DNA of 64,000 bases from Bacillota bacterium (GTDB lineage Bacteria; Bacillota; Clostridia; Acetivibrionales; DSM-1351): contig JAEZRV010000018.1 of the NCBI GenBank assembly GCA_023444055.1, positions 37,840 to 101,839 of the forward strand, given 5' to 3'. The position numbers were made by a program, and so were the translations under genes. The notes beneath the pieces are model-generated. The model was not told the origin of the DNA. It did no database searches and saw only the letters and a list, made by a program, of their open reading frames with translations. Below, piece after piece: positions 1 through 8,498 of the stretch (positions are counted from its first letter, which is position 1; every line of letters starts with the position of its first letter).

Positions 1-1213
1 CTAAGTGCCCCTTAATAAAAAGATCCATTAGCTTATAGCCTTCATCAATAAATACATTTGATTTCTTTGCCTCAAATTCGTCGTAGCTAGAAGCAGGTGA
101 ATCAATTTCATTTGTACTGTCAAATATAATAAATGGAATAGGCTCAGCTGTATGTGTACGTAAGCTTAATGGCGTTGGATGATCTGGAAGTACTAATACC
201 TTGTATTCATCGTGTTTTTTCATTGCCTCTAAAATGGGGCCAACTACTTCCGCATCTATTAACTCAATTGACTTAACTTTATTATCTATCTCATATCTGT
301 GACCGCTTTCGTCAGCTGCTTCAACATGTACATAAACAAAATCCTTACCATTTTCAAGTGCTTTAATTGCAGCGTTTGCCTTACCAATGAAATTGGTATC
401 TACATTACCAGTAGCACCATCAACATCAATAGATTCAAGTCCTGCACATATACCAATACCCTTTAATAGGTCAACAGCAGATATCATAGCACCTGTTTTA
501 TTATATTTTTCAGGAAAGGATGATAATGCTGGTTTTTTACCTTCACCCCAAAGCCAGATAGAATTTGCAGGTCTAAGTCCACGAGCTTTCCTATCTAAGT
601 TTACAGGATGGTCTTTCAAAATATTATAGCTCTTTTTCATCATATTAAGTAAAAGCCCTGATTCTTCTTTTGGCAAGTACTCAGTTACTTTTCTATCAGA
701 AATATCATGGGGAGGAGTACAGCCTAAGTTTGTTTTGCCATTATTCCATACCATACAATGCCTGTAGCTTATTCCTGGATAGAAAGTTATATCACTACTT
801 TTAAGCTCGCTATTTACTGCTTCTATTAGAATTTTTGCTTCTGCAGTAGAAATCTCATCAGAACTATAATCTATCATAGTTTTATCTGCATAGTCATCCT
901 CGGCTTCAGATAAACAAACCAGATTACATCTAAGAGCAACATCTGTTGGAGATAACTCAATACCCATGCTCACAGCTTCCAATGGAGAACGGCCAGTGTA
1001 ATAAACCTTCGGATTGTAGCCCATAACAGAAAGATTTGCAGCATCACTTCCAGGAGCTATTCCATCAGGGATAGTTTTAACTAAGCCTACGGTTCCTTTT
1101 TTTGCCAGCATATCTATATTTGGCTTTTTAGCATATTGAAGAGGAGTCTTATTATCTAGCTCAGGTATGGGGTAATCCGCCATACCATCGCCTAAAATTA
1201 CGATATATTTCAT
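1..1213 (-). CDS. Cofactor-independent phosphoglycerate mutase, apgM/TIGR02535 type (3' end off window)
   Basis: The protein interconverts 3- and 2-phosphoglycerate in cytosolic glycolysis. Relatives in this branch of the alkaline-phosphatase superfamily have also been proposed as homoserine kinases, so the activity is not certain. The N-terminus MKYIVILGDGMADYPIPEL carries the metal-binding GDG motif. Further in, PGSDAANLSVMGYNP contains the family Ser region, and VHVEAADESGH and PDHPTPL provide later metal ligands. 404 complete codons lie in the window with no stop reached. The usual family length is about 400, so only the last few residues should be missing. The ATG at 1213 has an AAAGGA site about 9 bases upstream. 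It is transcribed in the same direction as glnS but separated from it by tandem repeats. Confidence 0.85.
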   Translation of the reverse strand, partial: MKYIVILGDGMADYPIPELDNKTPLQYAKKPNIDMLAKKGTVGLVKTIPDGIAPGSDAANLSVMGYNPKVYYTGRSPLEAVSMGIELSPTDVALRCNLVCLSEAEDDYADKTMIDYSSDEISTAEAKILIEAVNSELKSSDITFYPGISYRHCMVWNNGKTNLGCTPPHDISDRKVTEYLPKEESGLLLNMMKKSYNILKDHPVNLDRKARGLRPANSIWLWGEGKKPALSSFPEKYNKTGAMISAVDLLKGIGICAGLESIDVDGATGNVDTNFIGKANAAIKALENGKDFVYVHVEAADESGHRYEIDNKVKSIELIDAEVVGPILEAMKKHDEYKVLVLPDHPTPLSLRTHTAEPIPFIIFDSTNEIDSPASSYDEFEAKKSNVFIDEGYKLMDLFIKGHL

Positions 1214-1248
1214 AAAATCAAATCCTTTTCATTTTAAATTTAATAACT

Positions 1249-1345
1249 CAACTTCTTGTAATTATTAATCAACTTTTTAAAATTATTAGTCAACCTTTTA
1301 AATTATTAGTCAACTTCTTATTAATCAACTTTCATAATAATTTAC
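1249..1345. repeat. Degenerate 15-21-bp tandem repeat array A
   Basis: About 4.5 copies of a unit like CAACTTTTTAAAATTATTAG start at 1249, 1270, 1291, 1311 and 1326. The spacing shrinks from 21 to 15 bases, as expected from replication slippage. The array lies just upstream of the apgM-type gene in its transcription direction. Confidence 0.75.
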
Positions 1346-1390
1346 TTCACTCTATTAAAACTGCTTTGGTATTGGTAATAGTTATTATTG

Positions 1391-1509
1391 AGTCATTTAC
1401 TAATTCATTAAGTCAGTTATCAATTCATTAAATCATTACCAATTTATTAAATCAGTTACCAATTCATTAAGTCAGTTATCAATTTATTGAGTCTGTTATT
1501 AATTGGTTA
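1391..1509. repeat. Six-copy 20-bp tandem repeat array B overlapping the glnS stop codon
   Basis: Six consecutive units of AGTCAGTTATCAATTCATTA, with a few substitutions and one 19-base copy, fill 1391-1509. The last unit includes the TAA stop of glnS (complement 1507-1509). On the minus strand each unit reads TAATGAATTGATAACTGACT, which carries several stop codons. Because 20 is not a multiple of three, stops fall in all frames. This and the neighbouring array A account for the gap between the two genes. Confidence 0.85.
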
Positions 1510-3222
1510 GCCTTTAACAGCAACCTTTGCCCAAGTATCTTTCAAACCAACTGTACGGTTAAATATAAGCTTGCTTTCACTTGAGGTTATATCTGCACAA
1601 TAGTAGCCCATTCTTAGGAATTGGAAGCGATCACCTGGCTTTGCATTAACCAAGCTTGGCTCTACCATACAATTCTCAAGTATCTCCAAGGAATTAGGGT
1701 TTATGTTGGATCTAAAGTCTTTTCCATCCTCTACATCTTCAGGATCAGTTTTAGCAAACAAATGATCGTATAAGCGAATCTCAGCTTTGACAGCATGTTC
1801 TGCTGAAACCCAATGCAGAGTACCTTTTACTTTTCTACCATCAGGTGAGTTTCCACCCTTTGAAGCTGGGTCGTAGGAGCATCTAAGTTCAACTATTTCA
1901 CCGGTTGCTTCATCCTTAATTACTCTTTCACATTTAATGAAATAGGTATTCTTCAAGCGAACTTCAGTACCTGGTGCTAAACGGAAAAATTTCTTAGGAG
2001 GATTTTCCATAAAGTCATCCTGTTCAATAAATATTTCTCTTGAGAATGGTACTTTCCTAGTTCCCATTTCAGGATTCTCAGGATTATTTTCAACATCAAA
2101 CCATTCTACCTGACCTTCTGGATAGTTTTCTATAACAACTTTTAATGGATTTAGTACCGCCATTACTCTTGGAGCATTTGCATTTAAATCTTCCCTTATA
2201 CAATGCTCAAGCAAAGCAAAGTCAACCATGCTATTATTTTTTGCAACGCCAATTTTTTCGCAGAAAGTTCTTATTGAGGCAGGGGTGTAGCCACGCCTTC
2301 TTAAACCTGAAATAGTAGGCATTCTAGGATCATCCCAACCGCTAACATACTTTTCATTTACAAGCTGTAAGAGTTTGCGCTTGCTCATTTGAGTGTATGC
2401 AAGATTTAGACGGGCAAATTCTATCTGTCTTGGTTTTGCAGGCAAGTCAACATTTTCTTTTACCCAGTCATATAGAGGTCTGTGGTCTTCAAATTCTAAT
2501 GAACACAGGGAGTGGGTAATACCTTCTATTACATCTTCAATTGGATGAGCATAGTCGTACATAGGATAAATACACCAGTTATCACCTGTTCTATGGTGAT
2601 GTGCTCGTGCAATTCTGTATATAACAGGATCTCTCATGTTAATATTTGGAGAAGACATATCTATTTTTGCTCTTAATACCTTTGAGCCATCAGCGAATTC
2701 ACCGTTTTTCATTCTTTCAAATAAATCAAGGTTTTCCTCAATAGATCTATCTCTGTAGGGGCTATTTTTTCCAGGTGAGGTCAAAGTTCCTCTATACTCT
2801 CTCATTTCATCAGCAGTTAAATCACATACAAATGCTAAGCCCTTATTTATTAGCTTAACTGCACAATCGTACATTTTATCAAAGTAATTAGATGCATAAA
2901 AGAGGTTATCCCAATTAAAACCAAGCCATTTAACATCTTCTTGAATTGATTCAACATACTCAACATCTTCCTTGCTTGGGTTTGTATCATCAAAACGAAG
3001 ATTGCATTTTCCGCCATATTTTAATGCAGTACCAAAATCTATGCATATTGCTTTTGCATGACCTATATGGAGGTATCCATTTGGTTCAGGCGGAAATCTT
3101 GTGTGTATTTCATTATTTGGAACTCTACCAGCTGCTAAATCCTCATCAATAAAATCATATATAAAATTCGAAGATACAAATTCATCCTCATTATTAATAT
3201 CATTTTTAATTTCGTCTGACAT
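1507..3222 (-). CDS. glnS: Glutaminyl-tRNA synthetase
   Basis: Class I aminoacyl-tRNA synthetase that charges tRNA-Gln directly with glutamine and ATP. The Rossmann signature PPEPNGYLHIGHAKA lies near residue 50 and the KMSKS-equivalent MSKRKL near residue 270. They are followed by the all-beta anticodon-binding C-terminal half (PRVMAVLNPLKVVIENYPEG onward). Its length of 571 residues is typical. Start ATG at 3222 with AGGAG about 9 bases upstream. It lies 48 bases downstream of gltX, so the pair is probably cotranscribed from the T-box-controlled promoter. Many clostridia make Gln-tRNA only by the GatCAB amidotransferase; a dedicated GlnRS next to GluRS shows that the direct route exists here. 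Confidence 0.97.
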   Translation of the reverse strand: MSDEIKNDINNEDEFVSSNFIYDFIDEDLAAGRVPNNEIHTRFPPEPNGYLHIGHAKAICIDFGTALKYGGKCNLRFDDTNPSKEDVEYVESIQEDVKWLGFNWDNLFYASNYFDKMYDCAVKLINKGLAFVCDLTADEMREYRGTLTSPGKNSPYRDRSIEENLDLFERMKNGEFADGSKVLRAKIDMSSPNINMRDPVIYRIARAHHHRTGDNWCIYPMYDYAHPIEDVIEGITHSLCSLEFEDHRPLYDWVKENVDLPAKPRQIEFARLNLAYTQMSKRKLLQLVNEKYVSGWDDPRMPTISGLRRRGYTPASIRTFCEKIGVAKNNSMVDFALLEHCIREDLNANAPRVMAVLNPLKVVIENYPEGQVEWFDVENNPENPEMGTRKVPFSREIFIEQDDFMENPPKKFFRLAPGTEVRLKNTYFIKCERVIKDEATGEIVELRCSYDPASKGGNSPDGRKVKGTLHWVSAEHAVKAEIRLYDHLFAKTDPEDVEDGKDFRSNINPNSLEILENCMVEPSLVNAKPGDRFQFLRMGYYCADITSSESKLIFNRTVGLKDTWAKVAVKG

Positions 3223-3270
3223 ACTTTACTCTCCTATCTTTAACTATATGCACTTTTTAGTTTCCTAGAG

Positions 3271-4743
3271 CTATATAGCGCTTTTTAGTTTTTCAATACC
3301 AACATTAATTCGTCTAAGTGTTTCTTCTTTTCCTAGAATATCGGCTATTTCAATGGCTCCACCAGGTGTTACAGCTTTGCCTGATATAGCAGTTCTGACT
3401 GGCCATAGCATTAAGCTGTTTTTAATACCTAATGCTTCAATATGAGCAAATAATGCTGCATGTATTGTTTCTTCATTCCATTCACTAACCGCTTCTAGAA
3501 TTGGTAATGCAGAGTTTAAGTTCTCTAGTGAATTTTCTAATGTAGTTTTACTCTTTTTATGAACGTACATATTAACATCATAATCAGGCAATTCATTGAT
3601 AAAATCAATGGTTTCAGGAATTGCTGTCAAGACTTCTGTTCTTACCTGCAGCAATTTACTAAGCTTTAATGTGTCAATGTTGGCTTGGCAACTTCCACTG
3701 TTTGTTAAAGCCTTCTCATAGAAAGGTTTTGCCAGCTTATCGAACTCTTCAACAGGCATTTTTCTGATATATTCACCGTTCATCCAAGTGAGCTTGTTTA
3801 TATCAAAAATTGCAGGAGCTTTACTGATACCAGATATTTCAAAAACTTCTTCTAACTCTTTGAGAGAGTAGATTTCTTGATTTGTGCTTGGACTCCAGCC
3901 AAGTAGAACAACATAGTTTACTATAGCCTCTACAAGATAACCCATTGAAACCAAATCCTCAAATGAAGGATCACCGGCTCTTTTACTAAGCTTTTGCCCT
4001 GATGCTTTAAGAATTAATGGAACATGGACATAAGTTGGAATATCCCATCCGAAAGCCTGATACAAAAGATTATATTTAGGGGTAGAGGAGAGGTACTCAT
4101 TTCCTCTTACTACGTGAGTTATAGCCATCTGGTGATCATCAATAACATTTGCAAAATTGTATGTTGGCAATCCATCAGTCTTAATTAGAATTTGATCATC
4201 AAGCTCGCTATTATCTACTGTTATCGTGCCATAAACGGCGTCTTCAAAGCTTGTAGAACCTGTGTCAGGCATTTTTTGCCTAATAACATAAGGCTCATTA
4301 TTAGCTAATTTTTGTTCGATTTCTTCTTTCGAAAGCTTTAGACAATGGCGGTCATATCTGTGACCATGACCTGCTGCATCCTGTTCTTCTTTTAACTCAG
4401 CTAATCTCTCTTTTGTACAGAAACAGTAATAAGCAGCACCTATGTCAACTAGCTTTTTAGCATAATCAAGGTACATGCCTTTTCTTTCACTCTGAACATA
4501 AGGACCATAGTCTCCACCTACATCCGGGCCTTCATCGTGATTAATTCCTGCAAGCTTTAGGGTTTTATAAATAACATCAACTGCACCTTCAACATAACGT
4601 TCTTGGTCAGTATCCTCTATTCTTAAAATAAATTTTCCATTATCCTTTTTTGCTATTAAGTATTCATACAGTGCAGTTCTTAAGTTTCCAATATGCATAT
4701 ATCCAGTTGGACTTGGAGCATATCTTGTTCTAGTAGTTTGCAT
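3271..4743 (-). CDS. gltX: Glutamyl-tRNA synthetase
   Basis: Charges tRNA-Glu with glutamate. The class I signature appears as SPTGYMHIGNLRTALYEY at residues 11-28 and the KMSKS loop as KLSKRAG near residue 255. Length is 490 residues, the normal bacterial size, with a C-terminal helical anticodon-binding domain. The ATG at 4743 has AAAGGAG about 8 bases upstream. It is the first gene after the T-box leader at 4851-5145, so its expression should rise when uncharged tRNA-Glu accumulates. Its close neighbour glnS would share this control even though it uses a different tRNA. Confidence 0.97.
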   Translation of the reverse strand: MQTTRTRYAPSPTGYMHIGNLRTALYEYLIAKKDNGKFILRIEDTDQERYVEGAVDVIYKTLKLAGINHDEGPDVGGDYGPYVQSERKGMYLDYAKKLVDIGAAYYCFCTKERLAELKEEQDAAGHGHRYDRHCLKLSKEEIEQKLANNEPYVIRQKMPDTGSTSFEDAVYGTITVDNSELDDQILIKTDGLPTYNFANVIDDHQMAITHVVRGNEYLSSTPKYNLLYQAFGWDIPTYVHVPLILKASGQKLSKRAGDPSFEDLVSMGYLVEAIVNYVVLLGWSPSTNQEIYSLKELEEVFEISGISKAPAIFDINKLTWMNGEYIRKMPVEEFDKLAKPFYEKALTNSGSCQANIDTLKLSKLLQVRTEVLTAIPETIDFINELPDYDVNMYVHKKSKTTLENSLENLNSALPILEAVSEWNEETIHAALFAHIEALGIKNSLMLWPVRTAISGKAVTPGGAIEIADILGKEETLRRINVGIEKLKSAI

Positions 4744-4850
4744 TTTACAATCTCCTTTCGTACTATAAAATTGGTTTTGAAAAAATAGGTTAAAAAAAAC
4801 TAAATATAAAATAATAAATTATTTCGTTATTAAGTTATAAAAAAATATAA

Positions 4851-4882
4851 AAACCTCCCGTCCATATGCAGGACGAAAGGTT
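4851..4882 (-). terminator. T-box-controlled intrinsic terminator
   Basis: On the minus strand, AACCTTTCGTCC and GGACGGGAGG form a stem around the loop TGCATAT, followed by TTTTTATATTTTTTT. Its 5' arm lies just after the T-box core, so terminator and antiterminator are mutually exclusive, as in canonical T-box leaders. Confidence 0.85.
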
Positions 4883-5145
4883 AATCTTCCGCGGTACCAC
4901 CGTGCTTGGCAAAGCCCTCTTTTCTCTGTAACGGGAGTTCCCGTCAAGCTTACTTCAGATTAATAGAATTTAAACAGTGTTGCCACTGTTATCAGATTAA
5001 CTAAAAAAATCAATATTTAAAATATCGTTTATTAATTAATCTAAAAAATTGAATAAATCTGTTTCTTCAGCTCAATGCTCGGATACCTGTTTCCATCAGT
5101 GCTCATGCCGACCTCTCACCACCGTCGACTCTCTGAAGTCAATAT
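4851..5145 (-). promoter_or_regulatory. T-box leader (tRNA-sensing) upstream of gltX-glnS
   Basis: Read on the minus strand, the leader starts with the Stem I signature AGAGAG and GGTGGTGAGAGG (complement of about 5110-5135) and ends with the T-box core TGGTACCGCGG (complement 4889-4899). The T-box core pairs with the free tRNA 3' end. A plausible specifier is GAA (complement 5063-5065), directly after GCTGAA in the 3' side of Stem I; GAA is a glutamate codon, which fits gltX. An intrinsic terminator follows the T-box at 4851-4882. The specifier assignment is by eye; the T-box class itself is secure. Confidence 0.93.
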
Positions 5146-5247
5146 TAATAAAAAAGTCAGTGCCCAATAATAAATAGAAATTATTTTTCTAAGCATTAGT
5201 GACACTTAATCAGACACAAATTTGACATAATGAACTTAAAGATGTAC

Positions 5248-5276
5248 TTATTATCGTCATTGCTAATAAATATCAA
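5248..5276 (-). promoter_or_regulatory. Possible sigma-A promoter for the T-box transcript
   Basis: On the minus strand, TTGATA (complement 5271-5276) is followed after 17 bases by TAATAA (complement 5248-5253), about 105 bases upstream of the T-box Stem I signature. The -10 match is poor, so this is tentative. Confidence 0.35.
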
Positions 5277-5303
5277 TTTGTTTTATTATATTATTTAATT
5301 CAA

Positions 5304-5574
5304 ATGACTGTCAAGGCTGGATATGATGAATTAGTAAAATATTCTATAAATAGGTTGCAAGAATTGGGTGCTGAATTTGTTTGCTTAAGCGAAATGAAAT
5401 TGATACTATAAGTTTATAGAGAAAAATATGAATTTGTATATAAAAGATGATAACAATTATTTTCTTTGTTGGAAAACTGATGAATATATGCTCTATGGAA
5501 TTCCAGTGATACGAAATGCTATAAATGAAAATACAACTTGTTTGAGTGTTAAATATTATTTAAAAAGGTATTAG
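5304..5574 (+). other. Two tiny unassigned ORFs in a decayed accessory region
   Basis: Two short open frames follow each other: 5304-5411 (34 codons, containing YSINRLQELGAEFVCLSEMK) and 5428-5574 (48 codons, containing NYFLCWKTDEYMLYGIPVIR). Neither has a convincing ribosome site and I recognise neither family. The first looks like an internal piece of a larger protein. They lie between the T-box promoter and a broken recombinase, so they are best read as debris of a former insertion rather than real genes. Confidence 0.3.
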
Positions 5575-5636
5575 TATCATACATTAAATATGTTTGCAGT
5601 ATGGAGCAGGCATGCTAGGCTATCTCAAGAGCGGAA

Positions 5637-5671
5637 GACTCTGGTTTCTATTTAGCGTGGAAATCAGAGCC
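5637..5671 (+). other. Imperfect hairpin followed by a T-rich tract
   Basis: GACTCTGGTTTC at 5637-5648 and GAAATCAGAGCC at 5660-5671 form a 12-bp stem with two mismatched or wobble positions around an 11-base loop. TTACTTTTTGCTTTT follows. It resembles an old terminator, perhaps from the excised mobile element whose recombinase remnant comes next. Confidence 0.4.
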
Positions 5672-5673
5672 TT

Positions 5674-5923
5674 ACTTTTTGCTTTTCAGCACGTCTGCGG
5701 GTTCATACTGTCAACAACCAAGCGAAAACTGGTATAAGCCCAAATACATTACAATACCTTATGGGACATTCTGATATCTCAGTTACAATGAATGTGTACA
5801 CATATTGGATTCGAAGATGCCAAGGAAGAATTTAAGAAAATGGAAGAGTTCAGAAAGGCACAGGTGGAGGTAAAAGAGCAGAATGAGAAGCCTGTTTCGA
5901 AGAGAATGTTTAAGGTAATTTAA
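5674..5923 (+). pseudogene. Tyrosine recombinase/integrase C-terminal remnant, frameshifted
   Basis: One frame reads ISPNTLQYLMGHSDISVTMN then VYT, the box of phage- and transposon-type tyrosine recombinases that leads to the catalytic tyrosine. The frame then breaks. Moving by two bases continues as HIGFEDAKEEFKKMEEF and ends at the TAA at 5921-5923. Where intact relatives have YTHIGF, the DNA has TACACATATTGG, as if one CA of a CACA run were lost. Upstream, only a blurred version of the LRHTF box remains (SARLRVHTV). No N-terminal domain or start codon is left. The protein cannot be active; it marks a former integrated element at this locus. Confidence 0.85.
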
Positions 5924-6038
5924 GTTAGCAGAATGGTGACGTTCTGGGATGACCTGGGATGTCTTTTTTTATTTGTAAAATCAAGAAAATTCTGATATTA
6001 TTATTTTGCATAATTATGTCTAAAAGGAGCAAACCATT

Positions 6039-6935
6039 ATGGAAACACATTATTTAATTGATTATGAAAATTGCCATAAGGACGGGCTTGCCGGATGTGA
6101 TAAATTAAAAGGCACTGACCACATTTATTTATTCTATACAGATAATGCAAAAGATACAACATTTGATATTTTTATTAATCATGGGAAAGCAGAATTGATT
6201 ATAAAGAAAGTTCCTTTGGGAGACCAATCGTTAGACAAGCACCTTATTGCCTATCTTGGATATTTAATCGGAAAAAATACTGGTAAACAGGCAGAGTATG
6301 TGATTATTAGCAAAGACACAGGTTATGACAAGGTTAGTTCCTTTCTGCAACTTGAAGAGAAGAATAGTAAAATAACCAGATATAACAAAATCGCAAAAAA
6401 GACATCAGAGACTCAGAAGACAGAGAAGAAAAAGACTACTACTGCTAATCAAACTCCACAAAAGACAACTAAGTTTAATTCTGATAAAAAGACGAAACTT
6501 AATCAGCAGGTACAACAGGCATTGAGCTCATCAGATGTGGAATACGGACCGGGAGTAATTAATGCCGTTGCTAAGGTCGTTACTTCTCATTATGAAGAGA
6601 AACGATTTATGAATGAAGTTCATAATGAACTTCGTAAAATGTACCCGGATGATTATCTCGATGTTTATGCAGATATAAAACCTATTTTGAGTAAATATGC
6701 TACTGAACAGGATAAGAAAAGCGCGGGAGCGAATAAAACTCTTATTCACAATGAGATTCAGCAAATTTTGAGCAGGGCAAATGCTGGAAAAGAAGCTATT
6801 GCACTTGTTCCTGGACTTGTTGTGAAGTATATTGACGAGAAGAATGCTAAACAAGTAATTTACAGAGAGATCCTTCAGAAATTTGGACAGATGAAGGGAT
6901 TGGATGTTTACAAACGTATAAAAAAGCATATTTAA
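6039..6935 (+). CDS. PIN/NYN-like putative nuclease with two C-terminal repeat domains
   Basis: The N-terminal 115 residues have the PIN-like pattern: YLIDYENC (Asp8), an acidic position in QSLDKHL (Asp66), and ISKDTGYD (Asp93, Asp97). This is a plausible metal-binding set for an RNase. A Lys/Thr-rich linker (about 120-150) follows. Two similar helical modules of about 65 residues come next, at roughly 150-212 (LNQQVQQALSS to KPIL) and 230-298 (LIHNEIQQILSR to IKKHI). SD AAAAGGAG lies about 9 bases before ATG 6039. It sits between a dead recombinase and an AbiH gene, so a role in phage defence or RNA decay is plausible. That role is inferred from location only. Confidence 0.7.
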   Translation: METHYLIDYENCHKDGLAGCDKLKGTDHIYLFYTDNAKDTTFDIFINHGKAELIIKKVPLGDQSLDKHLIAYLGYLIGKNTGKQAEYVIISKDTGYDKVSSFLQLEEKNSKITRYNKIAKKTSETQKTEKKKTTTANQTPQKTTKFNSDKKTKLNQQVQQALSSSDVEYGPGVINAVAKVVTSHYEEKRFMNEVHNELRKMYPDDYLDVYADIKPILSKYATEQDKKSAGANKTLIHNEIQQILSRANAGKEAIALVPGLVVKYIDEKNAKQVIYREILQKFGQMKGLDVYKRIKKHI

Positions 6936-7015
6936 ATCAATAGTTTGTAACAAGGAGTAATAAATGGAAGAAACATTTTTTTGATGGAATAAAGCAAGTT
7001 CCATACTATACTTTC

Positions 7016-7069
7016 TAGTCAGTTTTGCACCGCGCTCATCTTTACAAGATGTACACCCTAAACTGACTA
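7016..7069. repeat. Nested perfect palindrome at a gene-decay boundary
   Basis: TAGTCAGTTT (7016-7025) and AAACTGACTA (7060-7069) are a perfect 10-bp inverted repeat. Inside lies a second perfect hairpin, CATCTT-TAC-AAGATG (7037-7051). No T-run follows, so it is not an ordinary terminator. The broken reading frame that precedes abiH begins exactly at the right arm. An insertion or deletion scar, or a subterminal hairpin of a lost element, would explain it. Confidence 0.6.
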
Positions 7070-7262
7070 CGATTTGACTACTACACAAGGATATAATGTG
7101 CCAACTTATGCTTGCTTACGGCATATTGTGTAGATTTTGAAAGAAAAATATGAGAGTGAGGGAAGCTCGCATAACCTTGCAAAACAGGGCATTTCTAGGC
7201 AAATTAAGAAGTTTGATAACAATGATAAATTTACTATTCATCTGCCACGGAGGATTAAATAA
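7062..7262 (+). pseudogene. Broken ORF upstream of abiH (internal TAG)
   Basis: One continuous frame reads GYNVPTYACLRHIV, a TAG stop at 7131-7133, then ILKEKYESEG and HNLAKQGISRQIKKF, and ends IHLPRRIK with TAA at 7260-7262, immediately before the abiH ATG. Residues on both sides of the stop read as ordinary protein, so this is probably the 3' part of an inactivated gene once cotranscribed with abiH. I do not recognise the family. No good start codon remains downstream of the stop; TTG at 7137 is the only near candidate. Confidence 0.5.
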
Positions 7263-8498
7263 ATGCAAATTTTAATTTTAGGGAATGGTTTTGATTTGGC
7301 AAGTGGTTTGCCTACATCATATTATGATTTTTTGTCGTGGAGATTTGAACAAATTAAAAAGAAAAATAATGACATTGATATAAATATAAAAACATATATC
7401 GACTACATAGAGGGAAAACCAAAATATATAGATACATTCAGAAATAATAAAGATCCTTTGCTTTTTGCTGGAATAGATGGGGGAAAAACATATAGAGACA
7501 TTCATTCAGAAATAAAAAAAATAATAGATAGTGCTAGAGAAAATAGTATAAATTTTTTTGATTTATATTTTTATATAAATAAAGGAAAAAACAATTGGTG
7601 CGACGTAGAAAGTCAAATAAAAGAAATAGTTAAAAATATAAATGTATATGATGAAAAACCAAGTGATAGTATATTGGAAGGATTTTCAAATAGAGTCTTT
7701 GGAAGTAGTTCCCAAATTTCAAAAGAAGACATACATATGTTGTTTTTAGTAATGTTCATGGAATCTTGTAAGGTAGTGTGTGATTGGAATTTATATGAAA
7801 TCTTAATGAAAGAATTAAGAAAATTTGAGGAGCAATTTAAAATATATATCACAGAAATAAGTGAAAAAGTATTTAATTCACAAAGTTATAGAAAAGTATA
7901 TATTGATAATTATAAAAAACTTATTGAGAATGAGTCGACGCTAGAAACTACATATATCCTCAATTTTAATTATACAAGTATTTTGAAAAATTTAGCTCAA
8001 ATTGCTCAGAGGACTAAAGAATTAAATGTTCATGGTAAGTTTGATGAAATAACAATATTTGGTGTTGACCAGCAAGCGTGTAATATAAATACAGATGAAT
8101 TTATATTTTCAAAAACGTATAGGAAAATATCAGAAAATACAGATTCTATGATTCTTCCGTATAAAGTGGATAGAAGTATAGAACGTCAAAAATTAATATT
8201 TTATGGACATTCTTTGTCTGAGGCAGATTATTCTTATTTTCAAAGTTTGTTTGATTTATATGATATTTATAATCAAGCATTTTTGACTTTCAAATATTCA
8301 GTATATGATAAAGAAAAAGCTTATGAAATAAAAAAAGAAGTGTTTCATAATATTACCAAATTAATAAAAAAATACAGTGATACAATGACGAATAGAGATC
8401 ATGGTAAAAATTTGTTGCATAAAATTTTACTGGAAGGTAGATTGAAAATAGAGGAGATAACTCTCGAAGATATGCAATATGAAAAAAACATAAAATAA
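7263..8498 (+). CDS. AbiH-family abortive infection protein
   Basis: The N-terminus MQILILGNGFDLASGLPTSY is the nucleotide-binding-like signature of AbiH proteins, phage abortive-infection factors first known from lactococcal plasmids. Further family boxes are LNFNYTSIL near residue 236, NVHGK, IFGVDQ, and FYGHSLSEADYSYF near residue 315. The 411-residue length fits. The mechanism of AbiH is not settled. SD GGAGG lies about 8 bases before the ATG. The gene is markedly AT-rich, which suggests horizontal acquisition. It follows the PIN-like gene and the broken ORF and ends in a strong bidirectional terminator, so the islet is self-contained. Confidence 0.88.
   Translation: MQILILGNGFDLASGLPTSYYDFLSWRFEQIKKKNNDIDINIKTYIDYIEGKPKYIDTFRNNKDPLLFAGIDGGKTYRDIHSEIKKIIDSARENSINFFDLYFYINKGKNNWCDVESQIKEIVKNINVYDEKPSDSILEGFSNRVFGSSSQISKEDIHMLFLVMFMESCKVVCDWNLYEILMKELRKFEEQFKIYITEISEKVFNSQSYRKVYIDNYKKLIENESTLETTYILNFNYTSILKNLAQIAQRTKELNVHGKFDEITIFGVDQQACNINTDEFIFSKTYRKISENTDSMILPYKVDRSIERQKLIFYGHSLSEADYSYFQSLFDLYDIYNQAFLTFKYSVYDKEKAYEIKKEVFHNITKLIKKYSDTMTNRDHGKNLLHKILLEGRLKIEEITLEDMQYEKNIK

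Noticed and set aside
387..629. Plus-strand open frame in the first kilobase
   Set aside because: Antisense to the phosphoglycerate mutase gene, whose minus-strand frame is continuous and conserved.
5637..5671. Hairpin in the recombinase debris as an active attachment site
   Set aside because: It has mismatches, no matching second copy nearby and no intact integrase, so an att site cannot be supported.
6531..7088. Minus-strand open frame of 185 codons over the PIN-like gene
   Set aside because: It is antisense to a gene with clear conserved motifs and a good ribosome site. Its product is low-complexity Ser/Ile/Leu-rich without any family feature.
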